Part shown: positions 18,907 to 27,569 of the stretch, piece after piece
How positions within the stretch are numbered: position 1 is the stretch's first letter
How the letters are laid out: every line of letters begins with the position of its first letter
Assembly: GCF_018847975.1 (NCBI RefSeq)
Contig: NZ_CP072597.1
Coordinates: 496,001-560,000, forward strand
DNA from: Lysobacter sp. K5869
Lineage (GTDB): Bacteria; Pseudomonadota; Gammaproteobacteria; Xanthomonadales; Xanthomonadaceae
Length of the DNA stretch: 64,000 nucleotides
Reading direction: 5' to 3'
Translations under genes and position numbers: made by a program
The notes under the pieces: model-generated
Databases searched by the model: none
Seen by the model: the letters and a program-made list of their open reading frames with translations, nothing else
What the model was told of the DNA's origin: nothing

Positions 18907-19024
18907 GAGGCGCATCGCGCGTTCGCCGCTTCGCCGCAGTCACAGCCTGGGAGACGCCCGGCGCGCACAATGGCGGACTGCCCCGCGGCGCATCCGCGCG
19001 CCGCCCGCGAGCGAGGCGTCCCCC

Positions 19025-20290
19025 ATGCAAAGCACCGAAGTCGAACTCGAGCGCCTGCGCGTGCGCCGCGAGGCGCGCCGCGCCGAGTTGGCCGCGCACA
19101 GCGGCGTCAACCAGCGCGAAGGCCGCGCGCTGTGCCTGTCCGGCGGCGGCTACCGCGCCGCGCTGTTCCACTTGGGCGGGCTGCTGCGCCTGCACGAAGC
19201 CGGCCTGCTCGCGGGCCTGAGCCTGATCAGCTCGGTCTCCGGCGGCAGCATCGTGTCGGCGTGGCTGGCCTGCCGCTACCTCGACACCCGTCGCAACAAA
19301 GACGAAAGCTTCGCCGCGTGGAGCGACCGCATCGACTTCCGCGCGACGGTGGTCGAACCCTTCCGCGACGTCGCCGGGCGCGACATCCGCACCCTGCCGG
19401 TGCTGGCGACGCTGCCGTTCAACTGGATCAAGCCGTCGTGGCGCATCGGCTTGCTCGAACGCGGCTATATCCGCGCGTTCGGCGAACGCCATCTCGACGA
19501 GCTACCCGAATCGCCGGCGTTCGTGTTCTGCGCCACCGACCTGACCTTCGGCGTGAACTGGGAATTCTCGCGCCGCCGCGTCGGCGATTACCTCGCCGGC
19601 TATCTGCGCGACGGCGCGCGCCGAGTGCGGCTGAGTTGCGCGGTCGCCGCGTCCTCGTGCTTTCCGCCGGTGTTCGGGCCGGTGCGCTTCGACGCCGCGC
19701 CCGGCGACTACCAGCGCGGCGATTACCGCGGCGACGACGCCGACGAACTGCGCGCGCGCATCGAACTCAGCGACGGCGGCGTCTACGACAACCTCGCCAC
19801 CGAGCCGAGCCTGCGGCGGTATCGCGAAGTGCTGGTCTCCGACGCCGGCGGCCCGTTCGTGTTCGAGAGCAAGCGCTGGTGGCTGTCGCGGCTGCTGCGC
19901 TACACCCAGGTCATGAGCAATCAGGCCGAAGCGCTGCGCAAGCGGCTGTTCTTCGGCCAATCGGAAATCGGCTCGCTGATCGGCGTGTACTGGAGCCTGA
20001 CCGGCTATCGCGACGAAGGCGCCGACGGCTACAGCCCGGCGCTGGTGCGCGACGTCCTCGGCCGCCTGCGCACCGATCTGGACCGCTTCCTCGACGTCGA
20101 ATTCGAAGTGCTGGTCAACCACGGCTACTTCGCCGCGCACGACGCGCTGTGGCGGCAGAACGGCTGGGTGTCGGAGGCCGCGCCGCCGGCGTGGCCGTAT
20201 CCCGAACGCGCCGACGAAGGCCGCGTGCGGCATTGGCTGCGGCGCAGCCATGCGCGGGTGCTGCATCGCCGCTGGTGGGGCGCGACCTGA
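19025..20290 (+). CDS. Patatin-like phospholipase
   Basis: The 421-residue protein carries the patatin elements: oxyanion loop LSGGGYRAALFHLGG (about residues 38-52), nucleophile elbow SSVSGGS (a GxSxG variant with Ser in place of the first Gly), and the catalytic Asp in LSDGGVYDN (about 243). It has no signal peptide, and a Trp/Arg-rich C-terminus may touch membranes. Bacterial patatins hydrolyse phospholipids or acyl esters. It lies 200 bp after the glycosyltransferase on the same strand, separated by a strong hairpin, so membership of the NRPS cluster is plausible but unproven. Confidence 0.9.
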   Translation: MQSTEVELERLRVRREARRAELAAHSGVNQREGRALCLSGGGYRAALFHLGGLLRLHEAGLLAGLSLISSVSGGSIVSAWLACRYLDTRRNKDESFAAWSDRIDFRATVVEPFRDVAGRDIRTLPVLATLPFNWIKPSWRIGLLERGYIRAFGERHLDELPESPAFVFCATDLTFGVNWEFSRRRVGDYLAGYLRDGARRVRLSCAVAASSCFPPVFGPVRFDAAPGDYQRGDYRGDDADELRARIELSDGGVYDNLATEPSLRRYREVLVSDAGGPFVFESKRWWLSRLLRYTQVMSNQAEALRKRLFFGQSEIGSLIGVYWSLTGYRDEGADGYSPALVRDVLGRLRTDLDRFLDVEFEVLVNHGYFAAHDALWRQNGWVSEAAPPAWPYPERADEGRVRHWLRRSHARVLHRRWWGAT

Positions 20291-20314
20291 GCATCGCGTA
20301 GCAGCCGAAGCTCC

Positions 20315-20479
20315 TGTAGGAGCGGCGCAAGCCGCGACCAACCGAACCGACGCACGCGAGCGCATTCATCCGAAGCCCGGACAACCGGCGCTCACGGCGA
20401 GTCGCATTAGCCATCCGGGCTTCGGCGAAGGCGCTTTCGTCAATCGCTTCGGTTGGTCGCGGCTCACGCCGCTCCTACA
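20315..20479. repeat. Nested REP inverted repeat
   Basis: TGTAGGAGCGGCGCAAGCCG at 20315, followed by CGACCAACCGAA, is mirrored by TTCGGTTGGTCG and then CGGCTCACGCCGCTCCTACA ending at 20479. Inside lies a second pair, CCGAAGCCCGGA / TCCGGGCTTCGG. The whole 165-bp unit could fold into one long interrupted hairpin between the convergent patatin and eptA genes. Confidence 0.9.
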
Positions 20480-20501
20480 CGGAACCTCCGCGCCTAACGG
20501 C

Positions 20502-22169
20502 TCAACCCTTGCCGTGCACGCAAGGCGCGAACAAATCCATCGGCTTCTGATACACGCCGGTCTCCACCTGCATCAAGCCCAACACCGAATGGAACAGGTT
20601 GTCCTGGCTCGCCGGCTTCGCCGACTCCGCGCGCAGGCATTGCAGGTCCAGGCCGCGCGAGGCGGCGAAGCCCGGCGAGAACCACATCACCATCGGCACC
20701 TTGGTCTGGGTCTTCGGCGCGATCGCGTACGGCACGCCGTGCAGGTACAGCCCGTTCTCGCCCAGCGATTCGCCGTGGTCGGACAGGTAGATCATCGCGG
20801 TATCGCGCGAGGTGTCCTCGGCCAGGTAGCGGATCGTGCGGGCGAGGAATTCGTCGGTCGCCATCACCGCGTTGTCGTAGGCGTTGACGATCTGCTCGCG
20901 GTCGCATTTCCCCAGTTCGTTGGTGTCGCAGGTCGGGGTGTAGCGGCGCAGACGCTCGGGATAGCGGCGGAAATACGCCGGGCCGTGATTGCCGAGCTGG
21001 TGCAGCACCACCACCGCGTCGCCCGGCTTGGCGCCGATGCGCTCGCGCAGGCCGCCCAGCATCACTTCGTCGAAGCAACCGTCCGGGCCGCAGAACTTGG
21101 GATCGGTGCCGTGCTCGAACGACTCGAACGCCAGCCCCTTGCACACGTTCTTGCAACCGGTCTGGTTGTCGCGCCACAAGGTCTGGATGCCGGCGTACTC
21201 GAGCACGTTGAGCAGCGATTCCGAACCCTGGATGCGGTCCTTGTCGTAATTGGCGCGGCCGTAGGGCGAGAACATGCACGGCACCGAGACTTCGGTGCTG
21301 CTGCCGCAGGCGGTCATGTCGGGGAAGTTGATCGGCCCGATCCGCGCCAGCTCCGGCGTGGTCTGGCGCGCGTAGCCGTTGAGTCCCCAGTTCTGCGCGC
21401 GCACCGTTTCGCCGACCACCAGCACCAGCAGGCGCGGTTTCGGGCTGGCCGCGCGCGACGCGGCGACGCGCGCGTCGGTGCCGATGGGCGCGCGGCCGCG
21501 CACGCGCGAGGTCGAGTCGTCCAGCGCGACCCGCGCCAGCGACACGAGGTAATTGGCCGGCGTCACCAGATGCCGCACTTCCTTGTGGTTGCGCATCAGC
21601 GCCGAGATGTCCTGGAACGCGCCCATCAGCGCCAAGCCGGCCAGCGCCAGCGACGCTACCAGCAAGCCCAGCCGCAGCAGCAGCGCGCGCGCCAGCGGCC
21701 GGGCCTTGATCCGCACCCGCCACAGCAGTACCGCCGGCAGCACGCCGTACAGCAGCAGCGGCAGAATCAGGCCGGCGGTGAACAGCTCCGCCGATTCCTT
21801 GCCGTCGGACTGCAGCACGTTGCGGATCATCCCGGTGTCGAGATAGATCCCGTACTGGCTCATGAAATGCGCGGCGCCCGCGGTGACCAACAGCAGCACC
21901 GTCAGCAGCGGCTTGACCGTCCAGCGATTGAGCAACACGCCCAGCAGCAAGGAGGTGATCGCGACGATGGCGACGAACGCGCAGATCGCCACCCACGCGC
22001 CGTGCCCGCCGGCGAAGGCGCCGGCGGCCGAGGCCGCGCGCCAGAACGCGTTGTTGGCGAGCGCGGCGAAGAACACGCTGGCGACGACGACGATGGTCTC
22101 GACGCTCAGCTCGGGCCGGTACGACAGCCACGCGGGCCAGCGCAGCGGGGTGCGGGCGACGGCGCTCAT
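20502..22169 (-). CDS. eptA: Lipid A phosphoethanolamine transferase
   Basis: The 555-residue protein has about five N-terminal membrane helices (residues 25-180) and a periplasmic sulfatase-fold domain. Catalytic features are present: LVVGETVRAQNWGLNGY, MTACGSSTEVSVPCMFSP (Thr nucleophile), DHGESLGENGLYLHG, and several paired Cys (TGCKNVCKG, FCGPDGCF). It transfers phosphoethanolamine to lipid A, lowering surface charge and giving polymyxin resistance. Its ATG overlaps the PAP2 stop by 4 nt (ATGA). The divergent two-component system is the likely regulator, as in PmrAB-type loci. Confidence 0.95.
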   Translation of the reverse strand: MSAVARTPLRWPAWLSYRPELSVETIVVVASVFFAALANNAFWRAASAAGAFAGGHGAWVAICAFVAIVAITSLLLGVLLNRWTVKPLLTVLLLVTAGAAHFMSQYGIYLDTGMIRNVLQSDGKESAELFTAGLILPLLLYGVLPAVLLWRVRIKARPLARALLLRLGLLVASLALAGLALMGAFQDISALMRNHKEVRHLVTPANYLVSLARVALDDSTSRVRGRAPIGTDARVAASRAASPKPRLLVLVVGETVRAQNWGLNGYARQTTPELARIGPINFPDMTACGSSTEVSVPCMFSPYGRANYDKDRIQGSESLLNVLEYAGIQTLWRDNQTGCKNVCKGLAFESFEHGTDPKFCGPDGCFDEVMLGGLRERIGAKPGDAVVVLHQLGNHGPAYFRRYPERLRRYTPTCDTNELGKCDREQIVNAYDNAVMATDEFLARTIRYLAEDTSRDTAMIYLSDHGESLGENGLYLHGVPYAIAPKTQTKVPMVMWFSPGFAASRGLDLQCLRAESAKPASQDNLFHSVLGLMQVETGVYQKPMDLFAPCVHGKG

Positions 22170-22981
22170 CGGCCCGCCCCTTCCAGCGCGGACGCCGCGG
22201 CCGGCTGCGCGCGCGGCGCCTCGCGCCGCGCCATCGCCAGATACAGCGTCAGCGCGACGAACCAGCTGATCGCCAGCGTCCACACATCGTGCGAGAGGAA
22301 GTGCGCGCCGCGCAGCTGCTGGGAAATGCCGAACACCAAGCCGACGCCCAGGCCGATCGCCAGCCCCGTCCAGCGCAGCCGCGGCCGCACTTGCAGGAAG
22401 AAAAAGTACAGCGCCACCCAGGCGTAGCCGCCGCTGGCGTGGCCGGCGGGGAAGCACACGCCGCGGTCGAGCCCGGCCGGGCGCGAGGCGAACAGGCCGT
22501 AGAACGGCAGGTCGCCGCCGTAGCGGGCCAGATCCCAGGGGCAATCCATATTGGTCAGCGACTTCAGGCCCGACACCAGCGACACCGACAACAGCGTCGC
22601 CAGCAGCAGATAGGCCAGCGGCCGGCGCCAATCGGCCAGCGCCGGGCGCGAGCGCGCGAACACCCAGAACGCGAACGCGCCCAGCCACGCCGCGGTGCTG
22701 GCGTCGCGGCCGAAGCGGTGGATCACGTGCTCGGTCAGATAAGCGTTTTCCAAGGCCCAGCGCCCGCCTTGCAGCGCGTACCACCGGTCGGCCAGCCAGA
22801 AATCGCCGCCCAGGCCCATGCTCAGCGTCGACAGCGCGAGCACGGCGAGCAGCGGCCACAGCGCATGACGCAAGACGAAACGGCGCGCGGATACGCCGGC
22901 GGCCACGCCGGGCAGAACGGCGGGCAAAGCGGCGGGCCGGAGCGCGGCGGGCGCGAGCGGCGTGGAAGCGGAACGATTCAT
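22166..22981 (-). CDS. PAP2-family membrane phosphatase
   Basis: The 271-residue protein has about six membrane helices and the PAP2 motifs LVSGLKSLTNMDCPWDL (KxxxxxxRP-like region, degenerate), FPAGHASGGYAW (PSGH-like, with Ala for Ser) and GAHFLSHDVWT (SRxxxxxHxxxD-like). Such enzymes remove phosphate from lipids, for example undecaprenyl pyrophosphate or lipid A 1-phosphate. Coupling to eptA fits phosphate removal or recycling during lipid A modification. ATG 22981 is used; a longer reading frame upstream lacks conserved sequence. Confidence 0.9.
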   Translation of the reverse strand: MNRSASTPLAPAALRPAALPAVLPGVAAGVSARRFVLRHALWPLLAVLALSTLSMGLGGDFWLADRWYALQGGRWALENAYLTEHVIHRFGRDASTAAWLGAFAFWVFARSRPALADWRRPLAYLLLATLLSVSLVSGLKSLTNMDCPWDLARYGGDLPFYGLFASRPAGLDRGVCFPAGHASGGYAWVALYFFFLQVRPRLRWTGLAIGLGVGLVFGISQQLRGAHFLSHDVWTLAISWFVALTLYLAMARREAPRAQPAAASALEGAGR

Positions 22982-23336
22982 CGACGGCGACGGAGCTCGT
23001 GAGCGGACGTGAGAAACCCGCGCGGCGACGGCAACGGCACCGAAGCGGGTCGTCGGCGATGATCGAAACGGCGCTGTCGGAGAGCGGTCGGAACCGGGTT
23101 GGCGCCCCGTTAAACGGGGAAAATCCGACCGTTTTCGCCTCGTCTCGTTCAGATTCGGCGTGTCTAAGCCCTTGTTCCGACGCGACTCCGACGCCACCGT
23201 AGCCACACTGCCGGCCTGCGCCGGAGACCGGGGATGTCCACGCGCCCATGCCCGGCCGCGTTAACAACCGGCAAGACCTCGCGCCCCGCCATGGGGCACA
23301 CTCATTCAGCCGCCCCCGCGGCAGGAGACTCGGCGC
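22982..23336. other. Divergent promoter region of the lipid A locus
   Basis: This 355-bp gap between the PAP2-eptA operon and the response regulator must hold both promoters. A relatively AT-rich patch lies around 23105-23160. No PmrA-type direct repeat (CTTAAT-N5-CTTAAG) was found and no small gene is seen. Confidence 0.5.
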
Positions 23337-24050
23337 ATGCGCCTGCTGGTGGTGGAAGACAATCGCAACCTGGTCGCCAACCTCTTCGATTACTTCGAGG
23401 CGCGCGGCTACACCCTCGACGCCGCGCCCGACGGCCCGACCGGCCTGCATCTGGCGGTGACCCAGCGCTACGACGCGATCGTGCTCGACTGGATGCTGCC
23501 GCGCCTGGACGGCCGCGAAGTGCTGCGCAGCCTGCGCGAGGAAGCCGGTTCCGACGTGCCGGTGCTGATGCTGACCGCGCGCGACGAGCTGCCCGACAAG
23601 ATCGCCGGCTTCCGCGCCGGCGCCGACGACTACCTGACCAAGCCCTTCGCCCTGCCGGAACTCGAGGTGCGCCTGGAAGCGCTGGCCGCGCGCGCCGCCG
23701 GCCGCGGCCGCAGCAAGCTGCTGCAGGTCGCCGACCTCAAGCTCGACCTGACCACGCTGGAAGTCAGCCGCGGCGGCCGCTCGCTGCATCTGTACCCGGC
23801 CTGCCGCAAATTGCTGGAAGTGCTGATGCAATCCAGCCCCGGCGCGGTCACCCGCGAGCGCCTGGAACACGCGCTGTGGGGCGACAGCCCGCCCGACGGC
23901 GACATGCTGCGCTCGCATATCTACGAATTGCGCCGCGCGGTCGACGGGCCGTACCCGCTCAAGCTGATCCAGACCTTGCCGCGCGTGGGCTACCGTCTGG
24001 CGGCGCCGGCCGACGCCGAGGCCGCCGAGGCCGATGCCCACTCCGCCTGA
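23337..24050 (+). CDS. OmpR-family response regulator of the eptA locus
   Basis: The 237-residue protein has a receiver (VVEDN, phospho-Asp in IVLDWMLPRLDG, Lys in YLTKPFAL) and a winged-helix output domain (SPGAVTRERLEHALWGD, LRSHIYELRRAVD, LPRVGYRLA). The start ATG 23337 sits at the conserved MRLLVVEDN. It overlaps the kinase gene by 17 nt and is divergent from PAP2-eptA. By position it probably activates lipid A modification in response to cationic peptides or metal; that is inference. Confidence 0.93.
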   Translation: MRLLVVEDNRNLVANLFDYFEARGYTLDAAPDGPTGLHLAVTQRYDAIVLDWMLPRLDGREVLRSLREEAGSDVPVLMLTARDELPDKIAGFRAGADDYLTKPFALPELEVRLEALAARAAGRGRSKLLQVADLKLDLTTLEVSRGGRSLHLYPACRKLLEVLMQSSPGAVTRERLEHALWGDSPPDGDMLRSHIYELRRAVDGPYPLKLIQTLPRVGYRLAAPADAEAAEADAHSA

Positions 24051-25362
24051 GTCCGCGCCCGGCGAAGCCGCCGCCGCGCCGCGTCCGCGCGCGCGCTCGA
24101 GCCTGCGCCACCGCATCCTGCTGGGCCTGTTCGGCTACACCGCGCTGCTGTCCATCGCGGTGGTGGTGCAAGGGTTCTTCGTCAACGAACACGCCGAACA
24201 CTTGGTGTGGACTTCGTTGATGAACACCGAGCTCGACTATTTCATCGAGCGCAGCCGCGGCGACCCGGATTACCGCTGGAGCGACACCCAGGCGCTGTCG
24301 CTGTACGACAGCGCCACCCGTCCGCCGCCGCGCGAGCTGGCGAAGTTGCCGCCGGGCGTGCACGACGAGGTCATCGTCGCCGGCAGCGAGTACGTGACCC
24401 TGGTGCGCGACATCGACGGCCGCCGGCTGACCCTGGCGCTGGACATCGACGACATGGAGCACCGCGAGTTCGACCTCGCGCTGACCATCGCCGGTTCGGC
24501 CATCACCACCTTGCTGCTGCTGTGCGTGGTGATCGGCTGGGGCGTGCACCGGCTGGTGCGGCCGCTGACCAACATGGCCCAGCGCATCGGCGACCTGCGC
24601 CCGGACCGCTCCGGCCAGCGCGTGGAGGTGCCCGAATCGGCCAGTTCGGAACTGGTGGTGATCGCCGAGGCGGTCAACGACTACCTGCAGCGCAACGACC
24701 GCTTCGTCGAACGCGAGCGCGCCTTCGTCGACAGCGCCAGCCACGAACTGCGCACGCCGATCTCGGTGATCGCCGGCGCGGCCGAGATCGCCCTGGACCA
24801 AAACGAACTGCCGGCCGGAACACGGCATCAGCTCAACCGCATCCGCCGCACCTCGCGCGATGTCGAGCAGCTGATCTCGCTGCTGCTGGTGCTGGCCAAG
24901 GATCCCAAGCGCCTGAGCGCCAACAGCGACCGCGTCGCGCTCGATCATTTGCTGCCGGAAATCGTCGAAGACCATCAGCATCTGACCCGCGACAAGGATC
25001 TGACCTTGATGGTCGCGCCGCTGCCGCCTTGCGAGATCCTCGCGCCGCTGCCGATCGTGCAGGCCGCCATCGGCAACCTGCTGCGCAACGCCATCGAGAA
25101 CAGCGACCGCGGCGAAATCGCGATCCGCCTGCTGCCCGACGCCACCGTGGTGATCGAAGACCCGGGCCACGGCATGACTCCGGAAGAGATCAGCGCGATC
25201 TACGCCCGCGTCGCCCGCGGCGGACGCGAGGGCGGCGGCATCGGCCTGGATTTGATCTCACGCCTGTGCGAGCACCTGGGCTGGTCGCTGCGCTTCGACA
25301 AGGCCGAACGCGGGACGCGCACGACCTTGTCGCTGGCGGCGTCGCTGGCCGCGGAAGTTTGA
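24034..25362 (+). CDS. Sensor histidine kinase of the eptA locus
   Basis: The 442-residue kinase has two membrane helices (about 30-50 and 150-170) flanking a periplasmic sensor of about 100 residues, then HAMP, HisKA (ASHELRTPISVIAGA) and HATPase_c (NLLRNAIENSDRG, IEDPGHGMTPEE, GGIGLDLISRL). The G2 motif GGIGLDLI is slightly unusual (Asp in place of Ser/Ala). The periplasmic sensor is moderately acidic (ERSRGDPDYRWSDTQ), which would suit cation or peptide sensing. The start overlaps the regulator by 17 nt. Confidence 0.92.
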   Translation: MPTPPESAPGEAAAAPRPRARSSLRHRILLGLFGYTALLSIAVVVQGFFVNEHAEHLVWTSLMNTELDYFIERSRGDPDYRWSDTQALSLYDSATRPPPRELAKLPPGVHDEVIVAGSEYVTLVRDIDGRRLTLALDIDDMEHREFDLALTIAGSAITTLLLLCVVIGWGVHRLVRPLTNMAQRIGDLRPDRSGQRVEVPESASSELVVIAEAVNDYLQRNDRFVERERAFVDSASHELRTPISVIAGAAEIALDQNELPAGTRHQLNRIRRTSRDVEQLISLLLVLAKDPKRLSANSDRVALDHLLPEIVEDHQHLTRDKDLTLMVAPLPPCEILAPLPIVQAAIGNLLRNAIENSDRGEIAIRLLPDATVVIEDPGHGMTPEEISAIYARVARGGREGGGIGLDLISRLCEHLGWSLRFDKAERGTRTTLSLAASLAAEV

Positions 25363-25396
25363 AGCGGCGCGCCGGCGCCGCGGGAAGCGTCGCGTC

Positions 25397-25426
25397 CGAA
25401 GGCGTTGCCGCGAGGCAGCGCCTTCG
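25397..25426 (+). terminator. Hairpin after the eptA-locus kinase
   Basis: CGAAGGCGTTGCC (25397-25409) pairs with GGCAGCGCCTTCG (25414-25426) with one G-T wobble and a GCGA tetraloop. It lies between the convergent kinase and EcsC genes. Confidence 0.5.
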
Positions 25427-25527
25427 TTACGGGGTTGGCGCCTTGCGTCGACGGGATTTCATCGCAACCCGCCCGAGCTTCGCGCTCGCGCGAGGCTTCG
25501 CCCGCGACGCCTTCGACGCGAACCGAG

Positions 25528-26406
25528 TCATCCTTGCAACCGCTCCGGCACCGCCAAGGCCTCGCCCGCCTGCACCCGCCGGTACGCCTGCTCCACCGCC
25601 TGCGCCCCGTACTTCAGCTCCAGGCGCTTGACGATGAAATGCCCGCGCGCCATGTCCTGATAGTGATTGGTGAACAACACATTCATCGTCGCCGCGGTCG
25701 CCGCGCCGATCACCGGCACGATCTGCGCCGCGGTCTTCTCGGTGATGATCACGCCGAAGCGCGTGGCGACCGTATCGATCAGCTTGGCCATCCACGTCGC
25801 CGTCTGCTTCTTGGCATAGGCCTGGGTGAGCTCGTGCGCGCCGCGGTGGCCGGCCAGATGCACCAACTCGCGGGTCGCGTTCTTGGTCAGCTCCGACAGC
25901 ATCCCGCGCGAAGCGTAATACCCCGACTCGGCCGCATCGTCGCGCTTGCTGTTGCCGCCGAACGCGAACACCTCCACGCACGCCGCCTGCACCCACGGTT
26001 CGGACAGCGAAAAACCCTCGCTGCGCGCGATGTCGGCGACCGACCGCATCATAATCACCGTGGTCACCGGCAGCTCGACCGCCAACCCGGCCATGCCGAA
26101 CAAACCGCCGGCCGCGCCCGACACCGCCGCGGCCAGCTTATGGGTCTTGGTCGAAGCGCGCTTGCTCGGCGCCTCCTTGACCGTGCGCAACGCAGCCCCC
26201 GCGGCCTTGTGCATCGCCGCGTGGGCGATCTTGTGGATGCGCTCGTGCGCGAACTTCGGCAGCTTGGACAGGCCGAACTCGATCGGCGCGCCGGCCAGCG
26301 CGGCCATGCGCGCGGTGATCGACGGCGTCTCCAACAGCGCCACCGCGCGCTTGAGATCGGCCGCATCGACCGGATGGTTCAGCAACTGCGCATCGTCCTG
26401 GATCAT
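25528..26406 (-). CDS. EcsC-family protein
   Basis: The 292-residue protein matches the EcsC pattern: IEFGLSKLPKFAHERIHKIA, a Gly/Ala-rich hydrophobic segment (AAAVSGAAGGLFGMAGLAVE), TVIMMRSVADIARSEGF, VQAACVEVFAFGG, and VIGAATAATMNVLFTNHYQD near the C-terminus. The family is widespread, probably membrane-associated, and its biochemical role is unresolved. It is a single gene bounded by the kinase (convergent) and a REP pair. Confidence 0.88.
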   Translation of the reverse strand: MIQDDAQLLNHPVDAADLKRAVALLETPSITARMAALAGAPIEFGLSKLPKFAHERIHKIAHAAMHKAAGAALRTVKEAPSKRASTKTHKLAAAVSGAAGGLFGMAGLAVELPVTTVIMMRSVADIARSEGFSLSEPWVQAACVEVFAFGGNSKRDDAAESGYYASRGMLSELTKNATRELVHLAGHRGAHELTQAYAKKQTATWMAKLIDTVATRFGVIITEKTAAQIVPVIGAATAATMNVLFTNHYQDMARGHFIVKRLELKYGAQAVEQAYRRVQAGEALAVPERLQG

Positions 26407-26546
26407 CGCCTCTCGCCTCGCATCGCCGGAATCCCTGGCCGGCGGCCGGTCGCGAGAGCGGCTCGCGACTTGGCGTAGGTTGGGGTGGCGGGGGGCGGCG
26501 ACAAGGCCGAGCCCCGCCGCCGTTCAGCGCTGCGGCGGCCGCCTCT

Positions 26547-26716
26547 TGTAGGAGCGGCGCGAGCCGCGACCGCGCCGCGACGATCGCGACGCAACGGCGC
26601 GATCGTCGTCGGCGTCCCGCTACGGCTCGAAAGCGACGACGGGGCGAAACCATCGGGCACGGGGGGAGATGCGCTGTAGTTTTATCGGCGCGGTCGCGGC
26701 TTGCGCCGCTCCTACA
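26547..26716. repeat. REP inverted pair with long spacer
   Basis: TGTAGGAGCGGCGCGAGCCG at 26547 is mirrored by CGGCTTGCGCCGCTCCTACA ending at 26716. The 130-bp interior has no recognisable gene. It lies between EcsC and the azoreductase, both on the minus strand. Confidence 0.9.
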
Positions 26717-26741
26717 GGTGGATTCGGCGAGCTGCGCGGGC

Positions 26742-27434
26742 TCAGGCAACCGCGCGCAGAGAGCGCTCCGCCACCAGCCGATCCACCAGCGCATCCACCT
26801 CCCGCTCCGCACGCTCCAACGAAGCGCGCAGCCGCTCGCCGCCGAATTCGTCGTACTCCGCCGCCACCCCGTGCGATTCGACGATGCCGATGTAGCGCAT
26901 CGGGGTCAGCACGCCGGGTTCGACGTGGTTGATCGCTTCCAGCCGCTCGCCCTTGCCGTAACCGTAGTCGCCGCGCGAGCTCAGCAGGATCAGTTGTTTG
27001 CCGTGGTCGGCCAGCATCGGCCAGTACGGTTCGCCTTCGCGCGAGCGGTCGAAGCCGAAGGTGCGGCCGACCCGCACGACGTTGTCGATCCAGGCCTTGA
27101 GCTGGGCCGGCATGCCGAAGTTGTACATCGGCACGCCGACGACGATGACGTCGGCGGCGAGCAGTTCGTCGACCAGCGCGTCGCTCTCGGCCAGGGCGTC
27201 GCGCATCCAGGCTTCGCGCCGCTCGGGCGGGGTGAAGGCGGCATGGATCCAGCCGCCGGTGACCGGCGCGGGCGGGTGCAGGCCGACGTCGCGCACGGTC
27301 GTTTCGTCGTCGGGGCGCAGTTCGCGCCAGCGGCGCACGAAGCGCCCGCTCAGGCGGCGGCTGTGCGAGCCGTAGGCTTGGGTGTCGGACCCGCCGGAGC
27401 GGGCGCTGGAATCGATGTGGAGCAGTCGGGTCAT
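26742..27434 (-). CDS. FMN-dependent NADH azoreductase / quinone reductase
   Basis: The 230-residue flavodoxin-fold protein has the AzoR signatures LLHIDSSARSGGS (phosphate loop), VVGVPMYNFGMPAQLKAWID and LLSSRGDYGYG. These enzymes reduce quinones and azo compounds by two electrons and protect against quinone stress. It is divergent from a GcvA-like LysR gene with 135 bp between them, the usual arrangement for LysR control of AzoR. ATG 27434 starts at the conserved first strand. Confidence 0.93.
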   Translation of the reverse strand: MTRLLHIDSSARSGGSDTQAYGSHSRRLSGRFVRRWRELRPDDETTVRDVGLHPPAPVTGGWIHAAFTPPERREAWMRDALAESDALVDELLAADVIVVGVPMYNFGMPAQLKAWIDNVVRVGRTFGFDRSREGEPYWPMLADHGKQLILLSSRGDYGYGKGERLEAINHVEPGVLTPMRYIGIVESHGVAAEYDEFGGERLRASLERAEREVDALVDRLVAERSLRAVA

Positions 27435-27569
27435 GACGGGGCTCGGGTCGTTATGGATGAGTCCGGCTTGGCCTGTTCGGCGCCTTGCCGGGATGGGAGC
27501 CATGTTGAAACTCGCCACGACGGGCGACAAACTCCGATTTCTCAACCGACGAGTGAGCTGACCTCATCC

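Noticed and set aside
22982-23336. A PmrA box in the divergent region of the lipid A locus
   Set aside because: No CTTAAT-like direct repeats with 5-bp spacing were found; regulation is inferred from gene order only.
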